The notes below the pieces were generated by a model. That model was given only the letters and a program-made list of their open reading frames with translations, did no database searches and was not told the DNA's origin. Shown piece by piece: positions 54,148 to 63,237 of a stretch of 64,000 nucleotides of DNA. The stretch comes from Pacificibacter marinus (lineage in GTDB: Bacteria > Pseudomonadota > Alphaproteobacteria > Rhodobacterales > Rhodobacteraceae). The translations under genes were made by a program, and so were the position numbers. The DNA lies in contig NZ_JAHKPU010000013.1 of assembly GCF_018860505.1 (NCBI RefSeq), forward strand, positions 1 through 64,000, in the 5' to 3' direction. Each line of letters opens with the position of its first letter. Within the stretch, counting starts at the first letter, position 1.

Positions 54148-55308
54148 ATGACAGTGATAGCTTTGATCGTTGCCGCAGGACGCGGCACCCGTGCGGGCGG
54201 CGATACCCCCAAACAGTGGCGCCCTCTTGGTGGGGATGCGTCATGCCCACGGGTCATCGATCATACAATCGCGGCCTTTCGCCCCTTTGTGGATCACATC
54301 GTGGTGGTGCATCACAAAGATGACGCTGACCTCATGCAGACCCTCAACGATGTCACGCCCGTTGTAGGTGGTGCGACACGCAGTACTTCGGTCAAAGCAG
54401 GCCTCAAAGCCATCAAAGGGTCAGGCGTCACGCACGTGTTAATTCATGACGCAGCCCGCGCCTTGGTGCCCGCTTCAGTGATCAAAGATGTTTTGGCCGC
54501 CCTTGCAAACGGACCCGCAGCCGCCCCAGCCTTGCAAGTCACCGATGCGCTTTGGCGTGGCGATACAACTGTTGAGGGCACCCAAGATCGCACAGGATTA
54601 TGGCGCGCACAGACGCCGCAAGGGTTTGACTTTGAAACTATTTTACAGGCTCATCACGCCTACGCTGTTGAAGCCGCCGACGATGTCGAAGTGGCGCGTG
54701 CTGCAGGCATTCAAGTTGCCATCACCCTTGGCGATGAAGACAATTTCAAGATAACCCACCCCGATGATTTCGCTCGCGCCGAACATGTTTTGGCCGCGCG
54801 CCTGAGACAAGATAAGGACAAGCATCAAATGGATATTCGCCTTGGCAACGGCTATGATGTGCACCGATTTGGTGTGGGCGACCATGTGTGGCTCTGCGGT
54901 ATTAAAGTCCCCCATAACAGAGGCTTGCAAGGGCATTCTGATGCAGATGTGGGTATGCACGCGCTGACAGATGCCATTTACGGCGCCTTGGCCGAAGGCG
55001 ACATAGGTCGCCATTTTCCACCCTCAGACATGCAATGGAAAGGTGCGGCCAGCCATATATTCTTGCGCCATGCCATCGATTTGGCCCGCTCGCGTGGCTA
55101 TGAGATGTCCAATTGCGACGTGACATTGGTCTGTGAACAGCCCAAAATCGGCCCACATGCGGATGCAATGCGCGCCGCCCTTTCCGACATCCTGTCTGTG
55201 GATTTAGGCCGTATTTCGGTCAAAGCCACCACCTCGGAACGTCTTGGGTTCACGGGGCGCGAAGAAGGCATCGCCTCGCTCGCCACCGCAACCTTGATCA
55301 AACGCTAG
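54148..55308 (+). CDS. ispDF: Bifunctional IspD/IspF
   Basis: 386 residues. IspD part (about 1-225) has the CTP-binding [20 protein letters not shown] and [11 protein letters not shown], followed by IspF (about 229-386) with the zinc ligands in GYDVHRFG (D237, H239) and [12 protein letters not shown] (H271), and [16 protein letters not shown]. The fusion carries out steps 3 and 5 of the MEP isoprenoid pathway and is standard in alphaproteobacteria. IspE is not present here. Start [11 protein letters not shown] chosen over an upstream ATG at 54118. Confidence 0.97.
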   Translation: MTVIALIVAAGRGTRAGGDTPKQWRPLGGDASCPRVIDHTIAAFRPFVDHIVVVHHKDDADLMQTLNDVTPVVGGATRSTSVKAGLKAIKGSGVTHVLIHDAARALVPASVIKDVLAALANGPAAAPALQVTDALWRGDTTVEGTQDRTGLWRAQTPQGFDFETILQAHHAYAVEAADDVEVARAAGIQVAITLGDEDNFKITHPDDFARAEHVLAARLRQDKDKHQMDIRLGNGYDVHRFGVGDHVWLCGIKVPHNRGLQGHSDADVGMHALTDAIYGALAEGDIGRHFPPSDMQWKGAASHIFLRHAIDLARSRGYEMSNCDVTLVCEQPKIGPHADAMRAALSDILSVDLGRISVKATTSERLGFTGREEGIASLATATLIKR

Positions 55309-55316
55309 GACACGCC

Positions 55317-55826
55317 ATGAAAGATATCGCTGAAATCATCGCCACCTTTGCCCGCATAGGCTATTTAAAGCCTGCCCCTGGCACTTGGGGCTCTGCTGCG
55401 GCCGTGCCTGTGTTTTGGGCCCTCAATGAGGTCGGCGGATTTGCCCTGTGCATTGCTGCCACCATTATAGTGTTTGTTGTCGGTCTTTGGGCAACGCAAA
55501 TCATGACCAAGGACGCCACCGCTGGCACCGAAGAACATGACCCCTCCGAGATCGTGATCGACGAAGTGGCGGGGCAATGGATCGCGCTTTGGCCTGTAGC
55601 CTTTGGCGCACAAATGATGGGCGTGGAAAGTGCGCGACTTTGGCCCGGCTATTTGGCGGCCTTTGTGCTGTTTCGCCTATTCGACATCTGGAAACCCAGC
55701 CTTGTGGGCAAAGCGGATCGTCGCGGAGACGCAATGGGTGTGATGCTGGACGATGTGATCGCTGGCGTTTTTGCCGCCATTTGCGTGATAGCCCTTGCGA
55801 GCCTCGCACATGGAGTGTTGATGTGA
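55317..55826 (+). CDS. pgpA: Phosphatidylglycerophosphatase A
   Basis: 169-residue membrane protein; conserved PAPGTWGSAAAVP and IVIDEVAGQWIALW, followed by WKPSLVGKADRRGDAMGVMLDDVIAG with the catalytic Asp/Glu residues. Dephosphorylates phosphatidylglycerophosphate. Overlaps the CinA-like gene by 4 nt (GTGA). Confidence 0.95.
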   Translation: MKDIAEIIATFARIGYLKPAPGTWGSAAAVPVFWALNEVGGFALCIAATIIVFVVGLWATQIMTKDATAGTEEHDPSEIVIDEVAGQWIALWPVAFGAQMMGVESARLWPGYLAAFVLFRLFDIWKPSLVGKADRRGDAMGVMLDDVIAGVFAAICVIALASLAHGVLM

Positions 55827-56305
55827 GCACTGATCTGACGGCTTTGGCCACCGAGGTCCTTGCCTTGGCGCGTGCGAAATCCGTGAAAATCGCCACTGCA
55901 GAAAGCTGCACTGGCGGGTTGATCATCGGTGCGCTGACGGAAATTGCGGGATCATCCGATGTGGTAGACCGTGGATTCATCACCTATTCCAATGAGGCAA
56001 AGATCGAAATGCTGGGCATTGACCCAGACACGCTTGATCTTCATGGCGCGGTGTCTGAACAAATCGCACAGCAAATGGCCGATGGCGCGCTTGAGCGATC
56101 ACGCGCGGGTCTGACGGTGTCCGTGACTGGTATTGCTGGCCCTGGCGGGTCTGCGTTCAAACCTGAAGGCCGCGTTTGCTTTGGATTGGCGCAAACAGGG
56201 CTGACAACGCGTGTTAAAACCGTCGAATTTGGTGCGCTGGGGCGGTCGAATGTGCGGATAGCAACGATACGAACAGCACTAGAATGGCTGCGCGAGGCGC
56301 TGTAA
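55823..56305 (+). CDS. CinA-family nicotinamide-nucleotide amidohydrolase (PncC type)
   Basis: 160 residues, only the C-terminal CinA domain, so a stand-alone PncC. Conserved TAESCTGGLI, VVDRGFITYSNEAKIEMLG and VTGIAGPGGS. The start is GTG inside the pgpA stop (GTGA). Converts NMN to nicotinate mononucleotide in NAD recycling. Confidence 0.93.
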   Translation: MSTDLTALATEVLALARAKSVKIATAESCTGGLIIGALTEIAGSSDVVDRGFITYSNEAKIEMLGIDPDTLDLHGAVSEQIAQQMADGALERSRAGLTVSVTGIAGPGGSAFKPEGRVCFGLAQTGLTTRVKTVEFGALGRSNVRIATIRTALEWLREAL

Positions 56306-56498
56306 CGCTGTAAATACGGCAAGAGATTCATTTTAGATTAAATTTTAAACTCAATACGTAAATTCAGCATAATTACGCGCCACTTTCACAATTGCCCTAT
56401 ATTTAACCGACCAAAATCAGACAAAGCCCCTTTCCTGATCACGTTTAAGCCGCTTTACGCGCCGCTAACGCTTAAAAAAACATCCTGAGGAGGGGAAG

Positions 56499-57680
56499 AT
56501 GGTCGGAGCTGATACCGCGTGGATCATGGTTGCAACCGCATTGGTCCTATTCATGTCGCTGCCAGGCTTGGCATTGTTCTACGGCGGGCTTGTACGCGCC
56601 CGCAATGTGCTGAGTGTCTTTATGCATGTCTACGCCATTGCCTGCGTGATGAGCATTCTGTGGCTGGCCTTTGGCTATTCCATCGCTTTTGGCAACGGCG
56701 GTCCAATTTGGGGCGGTTTGGGCAAGATGTTCTTGACGGGCGTTGACGCCAATTCTGTGTCTGGCACCATCCCTGAAGTGCTGTTTTTTGCCTTTCAGAT
56801 GACCTTTGCGATCATCACCCCTGCGCTTATTGTGGGCGCTTATGTCGAGCGGATCAATTTTGCCTTTGTGATCTTGTTTTCATCCTTGTGGATGCTGGCC
56901 TGCTACGCGCCTGTCACCCATTGGATTTGGGGCGGCGGCTTCTTGGCGGACGGCGGCATTTTCGGCGACACAGGCACAATGGATTTCGCGGGCGGCATCG
57001 TCGTGCATGAAACCGCTGGCATCGCGGCTTTGATTTTGGCCGTGATGCTTGGACGGCGTAAAGTGGACAACAAGCCCCCGCACAACCCCGGTTACGTGAT
57101 GATCGGCGCTTCTATGCTGTGGGTCGGCTGGTTCGGCTTTAACGGCGGGTCGCAATTGGCAGCCGACGGCGGTGCAGCCATGGCAATCACTGTGACGCAT
57201 ATCTCTGCGGCGGCGGCCTCAATCACTTGGGCGATTTGGGAAAAGGTCAAATACGGCAAAGCCTCTCTCGTGGGCATCGTCACTGGCACCATCGCGGGCC
57301 TTGCTTCGATCACACCGGCCTCTGGTTTTGTTGGTCCAGTGGCAGCTTTGATTATCGGCAGCGTTGCTGGGATTTTATGCCAAGAGATGGTCAACGTGAT
57401 CCGCAACAAGTTGAACATAGACGACACATTGGACGTCTTCGCGGTCCACGGTGTGGGCGGTATTTTTGGCACGATCATGATCATCTTTTTTGCTGACGGC
57501 GCAAATGCCATCGCACAATTCGGCGCGTTGGGCATCGTTGGGGTGTTCACCTTTATTGTGACTGTCGCCTTGATCAAACTCTGTCAGCTTGTCACACCTT
57601 TGCGCGTTGATGCGGAAGTCGAACAACAAGGCTTGGACTTGGCCCAACACGGTGAAAGCGCCTACGACCACAATTCGTAA
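56499..57680 (+). CDS. amtB: Ammonium transporter AmtB
   Basis: 393 residues, 11 predicted helices. It has the Amt signature DFAGGIVVHETAGIAALILA with the first pore histidine, and FAVHGVGGIFGTI with the second. The start MVGADTAWIMVA follows GAGGAGGGG; no separate signal peptide. glnK is not upstream, the preceding gene being cinA-like. TTACGCGCC occurs twice in the 193-nt upstream region (56373-56381 and 56455-56463). Confidence 0.95.
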   Translation: MVGADTAWIMVATALVLFMSLPGLALFYGGLVRARNVLSVFMHVYAIACVMSILWLAFGYSIAFGNGGPIWGGLGKMFLTGVDANSVSGTIPEVLFFAFQMTFAIITPALIVGAYVERINFAFVILFSSLWMLACYAPVTHWIWGGGFLADGGIFGDTGTMDFAGGIVVHETAGIAALILAVMLGRRKVDNKPPHNPGYVMIGASMLWVGWFGFNGGSQLAADGGAAMAITVTHISAAAASITWAIWEKVKYGKASLVGIVTGTIAGLASITPASGFVGPVAALIIGSVAGILCQEMVNVIRNKLNIDDTLDVFAVHGVGGIFGTIMIIFFADGANAIAQFGALGIVGVFTFIVTVALIKLCQLVTPLRVDAEVEQQGLDLAQHGESAYDHNS

Positions 57681-57791
57681 GCGTCACGTTTTGTTCCATG
57701 AAAAAGGCACCGAGGCGGATCGAAAGGTCTGCCTTGGCGCGCGAATAAGAACAGCGGCAAACGATGCGTTTGGTCGCATTAAGCCAGTCCT

Positions 57792-58238
57792 TTACCCGTA
57801 AAGATCAGCCGCGCGTTTTTCAAAAGCACTGACAACGCGGCGCATAGCTTCATTAAAGACCACGCCGATCACCGATTGCAGGATCGCATTTTTAAACTCG
57901 AAATCGACGAAAAATTCGACCTCGCAGGTGCCATCCTCAAGATCGCGGAACTGCCACCAACTTTTCATATATTTGAACGGACCATCCAGATATTCGGTGT
58001 CGATTTTTTTATCCACAGGCCAAAGCACCACTTTAGAGCCAAACTTTTCGCGAAACACTTTGAACGAGATCACCAGATCGGCCAGCATGATTTCGTGATC
58101 CCCCATATCGTCACGCGACCTGATGCGTGCGGCGGCGTTCCATGGCAGGAATTTTGGGTAGCTTTGAACATCCCCCACCAGATCGTACATCTGCTGGGCG
58201 GTGTAGGGCATGATTTTGATTTCGCGGTGCGTCGGCAT
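57792..58238 (-). CDS. COQ10/RatA-like START-domain protein
   Basis: 148 residues from MPTHREIKIMPYTAQQMYDLVGDVQSYPKFLPWN. The START/polyketide-cyclase-like pattern includes YLDGPFKYMKSWWQF and FFVDFEFKNAILQSVIG. In yeast COQ10 binds coenzyme Q; bacterial members are also annotated RatA. Ends convergent with amtB. Confidence 0.9.
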   Translation of the reverse strand: MPTHREIKIMPYTAQQMYDLVGDVQSYPKFLPWNAAARIRSRDDMGDHEIMLADLVISFKVFREKFGSKVVLWPVDKKIDTEYLDGPFKYMKSWWQFRDLEDGTCEVEFFVDFEFKNAILQSVIGVVFNEAMRRVVSAFEKRAADLYG

Positions 58239-58304
58239 AGTCTCTGGTCTAATTATTTCAGGGTGATATGTCTTACCTAAGCGCGCAAATTGCAAGAGGT
58301 TACC

Positions 58305-58868
58305 ATGACGCAGGCCCCCTATCACATCGATGTTATGATTTCGGCCAAGACCATCGCCGCACGGATCGAAGATTTGGCACTCACCATTCGCAAAGAATAC
58401 GCCAACACCGACAAGCTTGTGGTGATCGGGCTATTGCGCGGATCATTCGTGTTTATCGCCGATCTGGTGCGCGAATTGGACATGAATGTCGAGGTGGATT
58501 TTCTTGAGGTGTCATCTTACGGCGACGGCATGGAAAGCTCTAGAAATGTAAAAATATACAAAGACTTGCGCGGGGACATTGAAGGGCGTGATGTCTTGGT
58601 TGTCGAAGATATCGTCGACACAGGGCACACGATGACATCCGTTATGGAATTGCTGCAATCACGTCATCCGCGTAAGATCGAAACCATTGCATTGCTTGAT
58701 AAACCCGTACGCCGCGAGGTCGCGTTTAAAACCACATGGACAGGATTCGAAATTCCCGATGCTTTTGTTGTCGGCTACGGCATCGATTTTGCCCAAGCCA
58801 ATCGCAACCTGCCCTATATCGGCACAGTGGTGTTTGAGGATGATGGCCCAGTGGAGGCCTCCGCATGA
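58305..58868 (+). CDS. hpt: Hypoxanthine phosphoribosyltransferase
   Basis: 187 residues, with the PRPP-binding loop [14 protein letters not shown], the [16 protein letters not shown] strand and SYGDGMESS flexible loop. Purine salvage. ATG at 58305 follows GAGG at 5 nt; an upstream TTG is less likely. The stop overlaps a 64-residue gene by 4 nt. Confidence 0.93.
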   Translation: MTQAPYHIDVMISAKTIAARIEDLALTIRKEYANTDKLVVIGLLRGSFVFIADLVRELDMNVEVDFLEVSSYGDGMESSRNVKIYKDLRGDIEGRDVLVVEDIVDTGHTMTSVMELLQSRHPRKIETIALLDKPVRREVAFKTTWTGFEIPDAFVVGYGIDFAQANRNLPYIGTVVFEDDGPVEASA

Positions 58869-59059
58869 ATTTGATGTGGTTCGTGCGCGCCAAACGCTGG
58901 GCCAAAAAACCGCCAAGTCCTCAGCGGATCAAGCTGGTGTTTGGGGTGGTGTTGCTCTGCTTGGTTTTGGTGGGAATTGAGAAATTCATTGGCGTTCCAG
59001 AATGGATGCAATTGGAACGCTCTGGCCGCAATGGATTGAACGTTGGCTTACCACGTTAA
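58865..59059 (+). CDS. Small hypothetical membrane protein coupled to hpt
   Basis: 64 residues ([17 protein letters not shown]...) with a basic N-terminus, one hydrophobic helix ([20 protein letters not shown]) and a polar tail. ATGA overlap with hpt suggests translational coupling. Not recognised; single-pass, probably with a cytoplasmic N-terminus. Confidence 0.7.
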   Translation: MNLMWFVRAKRWAKKPPSPQRIKLVFGVVLLCLVLVGIEKFIGVPEWMQLERSGRNGLNVGLPR

Positions 59060-59128
59060 TTTGATTCACGCTCGACGGACACTGTGCTAGGCTGCCCCCA
59101 AACACGTCATACAATGCCGGAGACACAG

Positions 59129-60019
59129 ATGTTAAAGCTCGCAACCTATTCTGCTGGAACAGTTATTCTTGGCGTCGCTGTCGCTTGGGTTTTGACCGAG
59201 CCGCGCCATGCGGACTTGGAAGAGATCGCGAGCTTCACGCCTGATCTGGCACGCGGAGAATATGTTTATACAGCCGGCGGATGTGCCTCGTGCCATGCGG
59301 GCGATGATGGCAATGGCGAATCCTTAACTGGCGGCATGGCGTTTGAGTCTGCTTTTGGCACATTCTATGCGCCCAATATTTCGCCTGATCCTGATCAGGG
59401 CATTGGCACGTGGTCGGCGCTCAATTTAGCTGACGCGATGCTGCACGGCACCTCCCCCGAAGGCGAACACTTATACCCCGCCTTTCCCTATACCTCTTAC
59501 GCCAAAATGGACCCCGCAGACGTTGTCTCTTTGCACGCCTATCTGATGACCCTGCCCGCATCAACTGTGCCGAGCAAAGCCCATGATGTTGGCTTTCCAT
59601 TCAACATCCGCCGCAGTTTGGGCGGATGGAAGCTGTTGTTTGGCACCAGCGCGGGGGATTGGGTCGTGAACGATCCGAACATGACAGAGCAAGACCTACA
59701 GGGGCGTTATTTGGTCGAAGCGCTTGCCCATTGCGCTGAATGTCACACGCCACGCAACGCCTTGGGCGGCATGGAAACCGCGAAATGGCTTGGCGGCGCG
59801 CCCAACCCATCTGGCAATGGCACGATCCCCAATATCACCCCCGGCACGCTGACATGGTCCGAAGAAGATATCGCCTATTATCTGGAAAGCGGCTTCACAC
59901 CTGAGTATGATTCCGTCGGCGGACACATGGCGCATGTGGTTGATAATTTTGCCGCATTAGACGCCAGCGATCGCGAAGCTGTCGCAAGCTATCTGAAACG
60001 TGTGGCCCCTGTTGAATAG
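59129..60019 (+). CDS. Membrane-anchored diheme cytochrome c
   Basis: 296 residues from MLKLATYSAGTVILG, preceded by GGAGACACAG. One N-terminal hydrophobic segment (uncleaved anchor or signal). Two heme sites: CASCH and CAECH, about 150 residues apart, with FYAPNISPDPDQGIG, typical of the cytochrome c subunits paired with alcohol/sugar dehydrogenases and with small sulfur enzymes. No dehydrogenase gene is next to it, so the redox partner is unknown. Confidence 0.9.
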   Translation: MLKLATYSAGTVILGVAVAWVLTEPRHADLEEIASFTPDLARGEYVYTAGGCASCHAGDDGNGESLTGGMAFESAFGTFYAPNISPDPDQGIGTWSALNLADAMLHGTSPEGEHLYPAFPYTSYAKMDPADVVSLHAYLMTLPASTVPSKAHDVGFPFNIRRSLGGWKLLFGTSAGDWVVNDPNMTEQDLQGRYLVEALAHCAECHTPRNALGGMETAKWLGGAPNPSGNGTIPNITPGTLTWSEEDIAYYLESGFTPEYDSVGGHMAHVVDNFAALDASDREAVASYLKRVAPVE

Positions 60020-60050
60020 CGGCACAGATAGAACAGGGCGCTTTAAATAT

Positions 60051-61205
60051 CTAGCGCAAGATATCGGTTTTAAATAGCTTTACCTTAAGGCCACCATGGG
60101 CGATGGGGGCCTCTGTTGGCAACCACGGCAGTTTCGTCGCCTCGGCCAATTGCGTGTCAGAGGTGATCATGCCCACCCGCCAGCCTTTGAATTTGCTCCG
60201 CATCACATCACCGAATGATCCGTAAAGCGCAAAGAGGTCTTTTTTCTTGCCGATCCGTGCACCATATGGCGGATTGACGATCACAAGACCCGCAGGGCCA
60301 TCCGGGCGTTCCAAGCTGGACACTTGCGTTGGCGTAAAGTGACACAAGGCGTCGACCCCTGCCCGCGTGGCATTGTCTTTGGCGAAACCAATCACATTGA
60401 CGTTGCGGTCTGAGCCGTAAAACTGTTGTTCACTGGGCCTGATTTTCCACGCCTCCCGCATGCGCTGCACCGCAACCTCATCATAGGTCGCAAGTTTTTC
60501 AAACGCGAAACTGCGCGCGCGCCCAGCCATGAAGTTTCGAGATATTTCAGCGGCTTCTATCAAAAACGTGCCAGAACCACACATGGGATCAAGCACAGGT
60601 TCTTGACCCGTATACCCACAAGCCCGCAGCGCCAAAGCCGCCATTGTTTCACGCATCGGCGCTTTGCCCATGGCTTGTTTGTGACCGCGTTTGTGCAGGC
60701 CTTCGCCTGAGGTATCGATGGAAAAATGAAGATTGTTATCATCGATGCGCACTTTGATGACGATATCGGCGTCTTCTAAGCCTTCGGCGATTTTCGCACC
60801 GAATTCTTCATGAATGGCCCGCTCAATACGTTCGACAGCGGCACCTGCGTGATAGATTTTGGATTTTTTGTTGGTGTTTACCTCGGCTTTGATGCTGAGA
60901 TTTTCATCCAAAATCGCTTGGCCTAAAATATCACCCCAAGGGAATTTACGCGCGCGTTTGTCGAGTTGCGCCAAATGAAAGGCACGAAATTCGCCGATAC
61001 GCGCCAAGACCTTAGACGGGCCGCGCAGGGTCAGATTGGCCCGCCACACATCGGTCCAATTGCCGTGAATCGTCACACCGCCGCCCGTAGCAACTGGGTT
61101 ACGGAACCCCGCCTCGCTCACTTCTTCAAGCAAGACCTGCTCAAGTCCGGGTACGGTCGACAGGAAAATGTCGAAAGTGGCATTGGCTGGCGTGGAATTG
61201 GACAT
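60051..61205 (-). CDS. THUMP-domain SAM-dependent RNA methyltransferase (RlmL-like)
   Basis: 384 residues from MSNSTPANATFDIFLSTVPG. N-terminal THUMP (LSTVPGLEQVLLEEV; IVIKVRIDDNNLHFSIDTSGE) and a Rossmann domain with DPMCGSGTFLIEAA and NPPYG. Equivalent to the N-terminal half of E. coli RlmKL, which methylates 23S G2445; the RlmK half is absent. A tRNA role is the alternative. Confidence 0.88.
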   Translation of the reverse strand: MSNSTPANATFDIFLSTVPGLEQVLLEEVSEAGFRNPVATGGGVTIHGNWTDVWRANLTLRGPSKVLARIGEFRAFHLAQLDKRARKFPWGDILGQAILDENLSIKAEVNTNKKSKIYHAGAAVERIERAIHEEFGAKIAEGLEDADIVIKVRIDDNNLHFSIDTSGEGLHKRGHKQAMGKAPMRETMAALALRACGYTGQEPVLDPMCGSGTFLIEAAEISRNFMAGRARSFAFEKLATYDEVAVQRMREAWKIRPSEQQFYGSDRNVNVIGFAKDNATRAGVDALCHFTPTQVSSLERPDGPAGLVIVNPPYGARIGKKKDLFALYGSFGDVMRSKFKGWRVGMITSDTQLAEATKLPWLPTEAPIAHGGLKVKLFKTDILR

Positions 61206-61279
61206 GCTGGGCCTCAATGTGGAACGGATCGCGTTGACGGCTTGTGTCACGCGCAGCGCGCTATGATCAAGGCAAAAGA

Positions 61280-61305
61280 AAACCGGCAAGTTGCCCCGCC
61301 GGTTT
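61280..61305 (-). terminator. Terminator after lipA
   Basis: AAACCGGC/GCCGGTTT 8-bp inverted repeat with a 10-nt loop; on the minus strand it is followed by TCTTTT. It lies about 25 nt after the lipA stop. Confidence 0.8.
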
Positions 61306-61327
61306 GAATGTTAGATTTTTAAACGCT

Positions 61328-62281
61328 TTACGCTGTGCCAATTTTTTTCAAACGCGCCTCACGCAGACGTGCGAAATCATCACCGGCGTGATAACTGGAG
61401 CGCGTCAAAGGCGTGGCCGAGACCATTAAGAACCCTTTGTTAAATGCGGTTTTCTCATAGGTTTTGAACTCTTCAGGCGTCACAAAACGATCCACGGCAT
61501 GGTGTTTCGGCGTTGGCTGCAAGTACTGCCCAATGGTCAAGAAATCGATGTCAGCGGCGCGCATGTCTTCCATCACTTGCGTGACAGATTGTTTGTCTTC
61601 GCCGAGGCCAACCATGATGCCCGATTTGGTGAACATCGTTGGATCAAGTTCTTTCACGCGCTGCAACAGACGCAAAGAATGGAAATACCGCGCGCCAGGG
61701 CGCACTTCAGGATACAAGCCAGGCACGGTTTCCAGATTGTGATTGAACACATCGGGGCGCGCCTCGACCACGACTTCCAACACTTTCGGATCACAGCGAA
61801 TGAAATCAGGTGTGAGGATTTCGATGGTCGTAGAGGGTGACTTTTTACGAATGGCGCGGATGGTCATCGCGAAATGCTCTGCCCCGCCGTCCTCAACGTC
61901 ATCGCGGTCCACAGAGGTGATCACAACGTGGTTGAGACCCAATTTGGCCACGGCATCCGCCACACGCCCCGGTTCAAAGACATCTAAATCCTCAGGCGGC
62001 TTACCTGTGGCGATGTTGCAAAAGGTGCAAGCGCGGGTGCAGACTTCACCCATGATCATCATCGTAGCGTGGCCTTGCGACCAACATTCGCCCACGTTGG
62101 GACAGCCCGCTTCTTCGCAGACTGTCACAAGTTTGTTTTCACGCATGATCTCGCGTGTTTCTTTATAGCCTTCGGATGTGGGCGCTTTGACGCGAATCCA
62201 ATCGGGCTTTTTAGGCTGCGCATTATCGGGGCGCTTTTGCTTTTCAGGGTGTCGCTGAGCTGGAATTTTGAGATCGCGCAC
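61328..62281 (-). CDS. lipA: Lipoyl synthase LipA
   Basis: 317-residue radical SAM enzyme inserting two sulfurs into octanoyl groups. The auxiliary cluster cysteines are C55, C60, C66 ([13 protein letters not shown]) and the radical SAM ones C81, C85, C88 (CTRACTFC). The [10 protein letters not shown]-terminus supplies the serine ligand. Fe-S dependent, so tied to the suf operon in function. Confidence 0.97.
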   Translation of the reverse strand: MRDLKIPAQRHPEKQKRPDNAQPKKPDWIRVKAPTSEGYKETREIMRENKLVTVCEEAGCPNVGECWSQGHATMMIMGEVCTRACTFCNIATGKPPEDLDVFEPGRVADAVAKLGLNHVVITSVDRDDVEDGGAEHFAMTIRAIRKKSPSTTIEILTPDFIRCDPKVLEVVVEARPDVFNHNLETVPGLYPEVRPGARYFHSLRLLQRVKELDPTMFTKSGIMVGLGEDKQSVTQVMEDMRAADIDFLTIGQYLQPTPKHHAVDRFVTPEEFKTYEKTAFNKGFLMVSATPLTRSSYHAGDDFARLREARLKKIGTA

Positions 62282-62347
62282 GATATGCCCCCATAGTGAA
62301 ATTGATTTTCTAGGTTATATCCCAGACAGACTTCGGGGCAAGTGGAT

Positions 62348-62367
62348 ACGTGGCATTGCTGCCATGT
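62348..62367. repeat. Imperfect inverted repeat in the lipA-prx divergent region
   Basis: ACGTGGCA-TTGC-TGCCATGT, 7 of 8 arm positions pair (one G-T). The divergent region 62282-62598 has no gene. The element may be an operator for lipA or the peroxiredoxin gene. Confidence 0.3.
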
Positions 62368-62520
62368 TCCCTGCTCAACACATATAGCCACATACACAGG
62401 CATGGTGTTTGCATCGCGAACATCTCATCTGCTACGGCAAAGATTTTGCCCAATTTTACGACGAAATGCCAGCTTATACTATTCCGACCATTTTTGTCGC
62501 ATGCCAGCAATTGAACCTAA

Positions 62521-62537
62521 ACTAGAATCGTTCTAGA
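62521..62537. promoter_or_regulatory. ICE-like/OxyR-like palindrome before the peroxiredoxin gene
   Basis: ACTAGAA-TCG-TTCTAGA; the inner CTAGAA/TTCTAG arms are perfect. The TAGAA-N3-TTCTA core equals that of the ICE box at 9537-9553. It also reads as TAG-N7-CTA, the shape of one OxyR half-site pair. About 60 nt before the prx ATG. Confidence 0.5.
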
Positions 62538-62598
62538 TATCGCCCAATAGCATTTGAATCTGCGATCCCATCGCAAGAAGATCCTTAGGAGTGATGAT

Positions 62599-63150
62599 AT
62601 GCAAGCTGGACATAAACTTCCAAACGTAACGTTCAAAACCCGCGTGCGCGATGAATCTATCGGCGGCGACAATCCTTTCCGTTGGGAAGATAAGACAACA
62701 TCTGATTACTTTGGCGGCAAACGTGTTGTGTTGTTTTCGCTCCCCGGTGCTTTCACGCCAACATGTTCCACATACCAATTGCCAGGATTTGAAAACGGCT
62801 TTGACGATTTCAAAGCGGCTGGCATCGACGCGATCTATTGCATGTCTGTGAACGACAGCTTTGTGATGAACAAATGGGCGCAATCGCAAGACCTGAAAAA
62901 CGTCGGCGTGATCCCTGATGGTTCTGGCGAATTCACCCGCCGCATGGGCATGTTGGTGAACAAAGACAACCTCGGTTTTGGTGTGCGTTCATGGCGCTAT
63001 GCGGCTGTGGTCAAAGACGGTGTTATCGAGGCTTGGTTCGAAGAGCCAGGTCTGTGCGACAACCACGGCGAAGACCCTTACGGCGTGTCTTCACCAGAAA
63101 CCGTTTTGGAATACCTCAAAACAGCAGCACAGGATGTTGCGGCTGAATAA
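62599..63150 (+). CDS. Peroxiredoxin (Prx5/AhpE-like, glutaredoxin-linked type)
   Basis: 183 residues from MQAGHKLPNVTFKTR, with AGGAG upstream. Peroxidatic cysteine C56 in PGAFTPTCSTYQLPGF, typical of the Prx5 subfamily; a second cysteine lies in EEPGLCDNHG. Reduces peroxides in the cytoplasm. Convergent with oxyR. Confidence 0.93.
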   Translation: MQAGHKLPNVTFKTRVRDESIGGDNPFRWEDKTTSDYFGGKRVVLFSLPGAFTPTCSTYQLPGFENGFDDFKAAGIDAIYCMSVNDSFVMNKWAQSQDLKNVGVIPDGSGEFTRRMGMLVNKDNLGFGVRSWRYAAVVKDGVIEAWFEEPGLCDNHGEDPYGVSSPETVLEYLKTAAQDVAAE

Positions 63151-63175
63151 TCACAGCCACTTGTGACTAATAATC

Positions 63176-63202
63176 AGCCCGCCTCAGCCTTGAGCGCGGG
63201 CT
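63176..63202. terminator. Terminator between prx and oxyR
   Basis: AGCCCGC/GCGGGCT arms with a 13-nt loop followed by TTTTTCTTT on the plus strand. The convergent oxyR stop is 36 nt away. Confidence 0.75.
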
Positions 63203-63237
63203 TTTTCTTTGTCGAATATTCTTTGTGCCAAACGGGT

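Noticed and set aside
57681-57791. AGGCGGA/TCTGCCT hairpin between amtB and the COQ10-like gene
   Set aside because: The stem contains a G-T pair and there is no T-run on either strand, so a terminator call is not supported.
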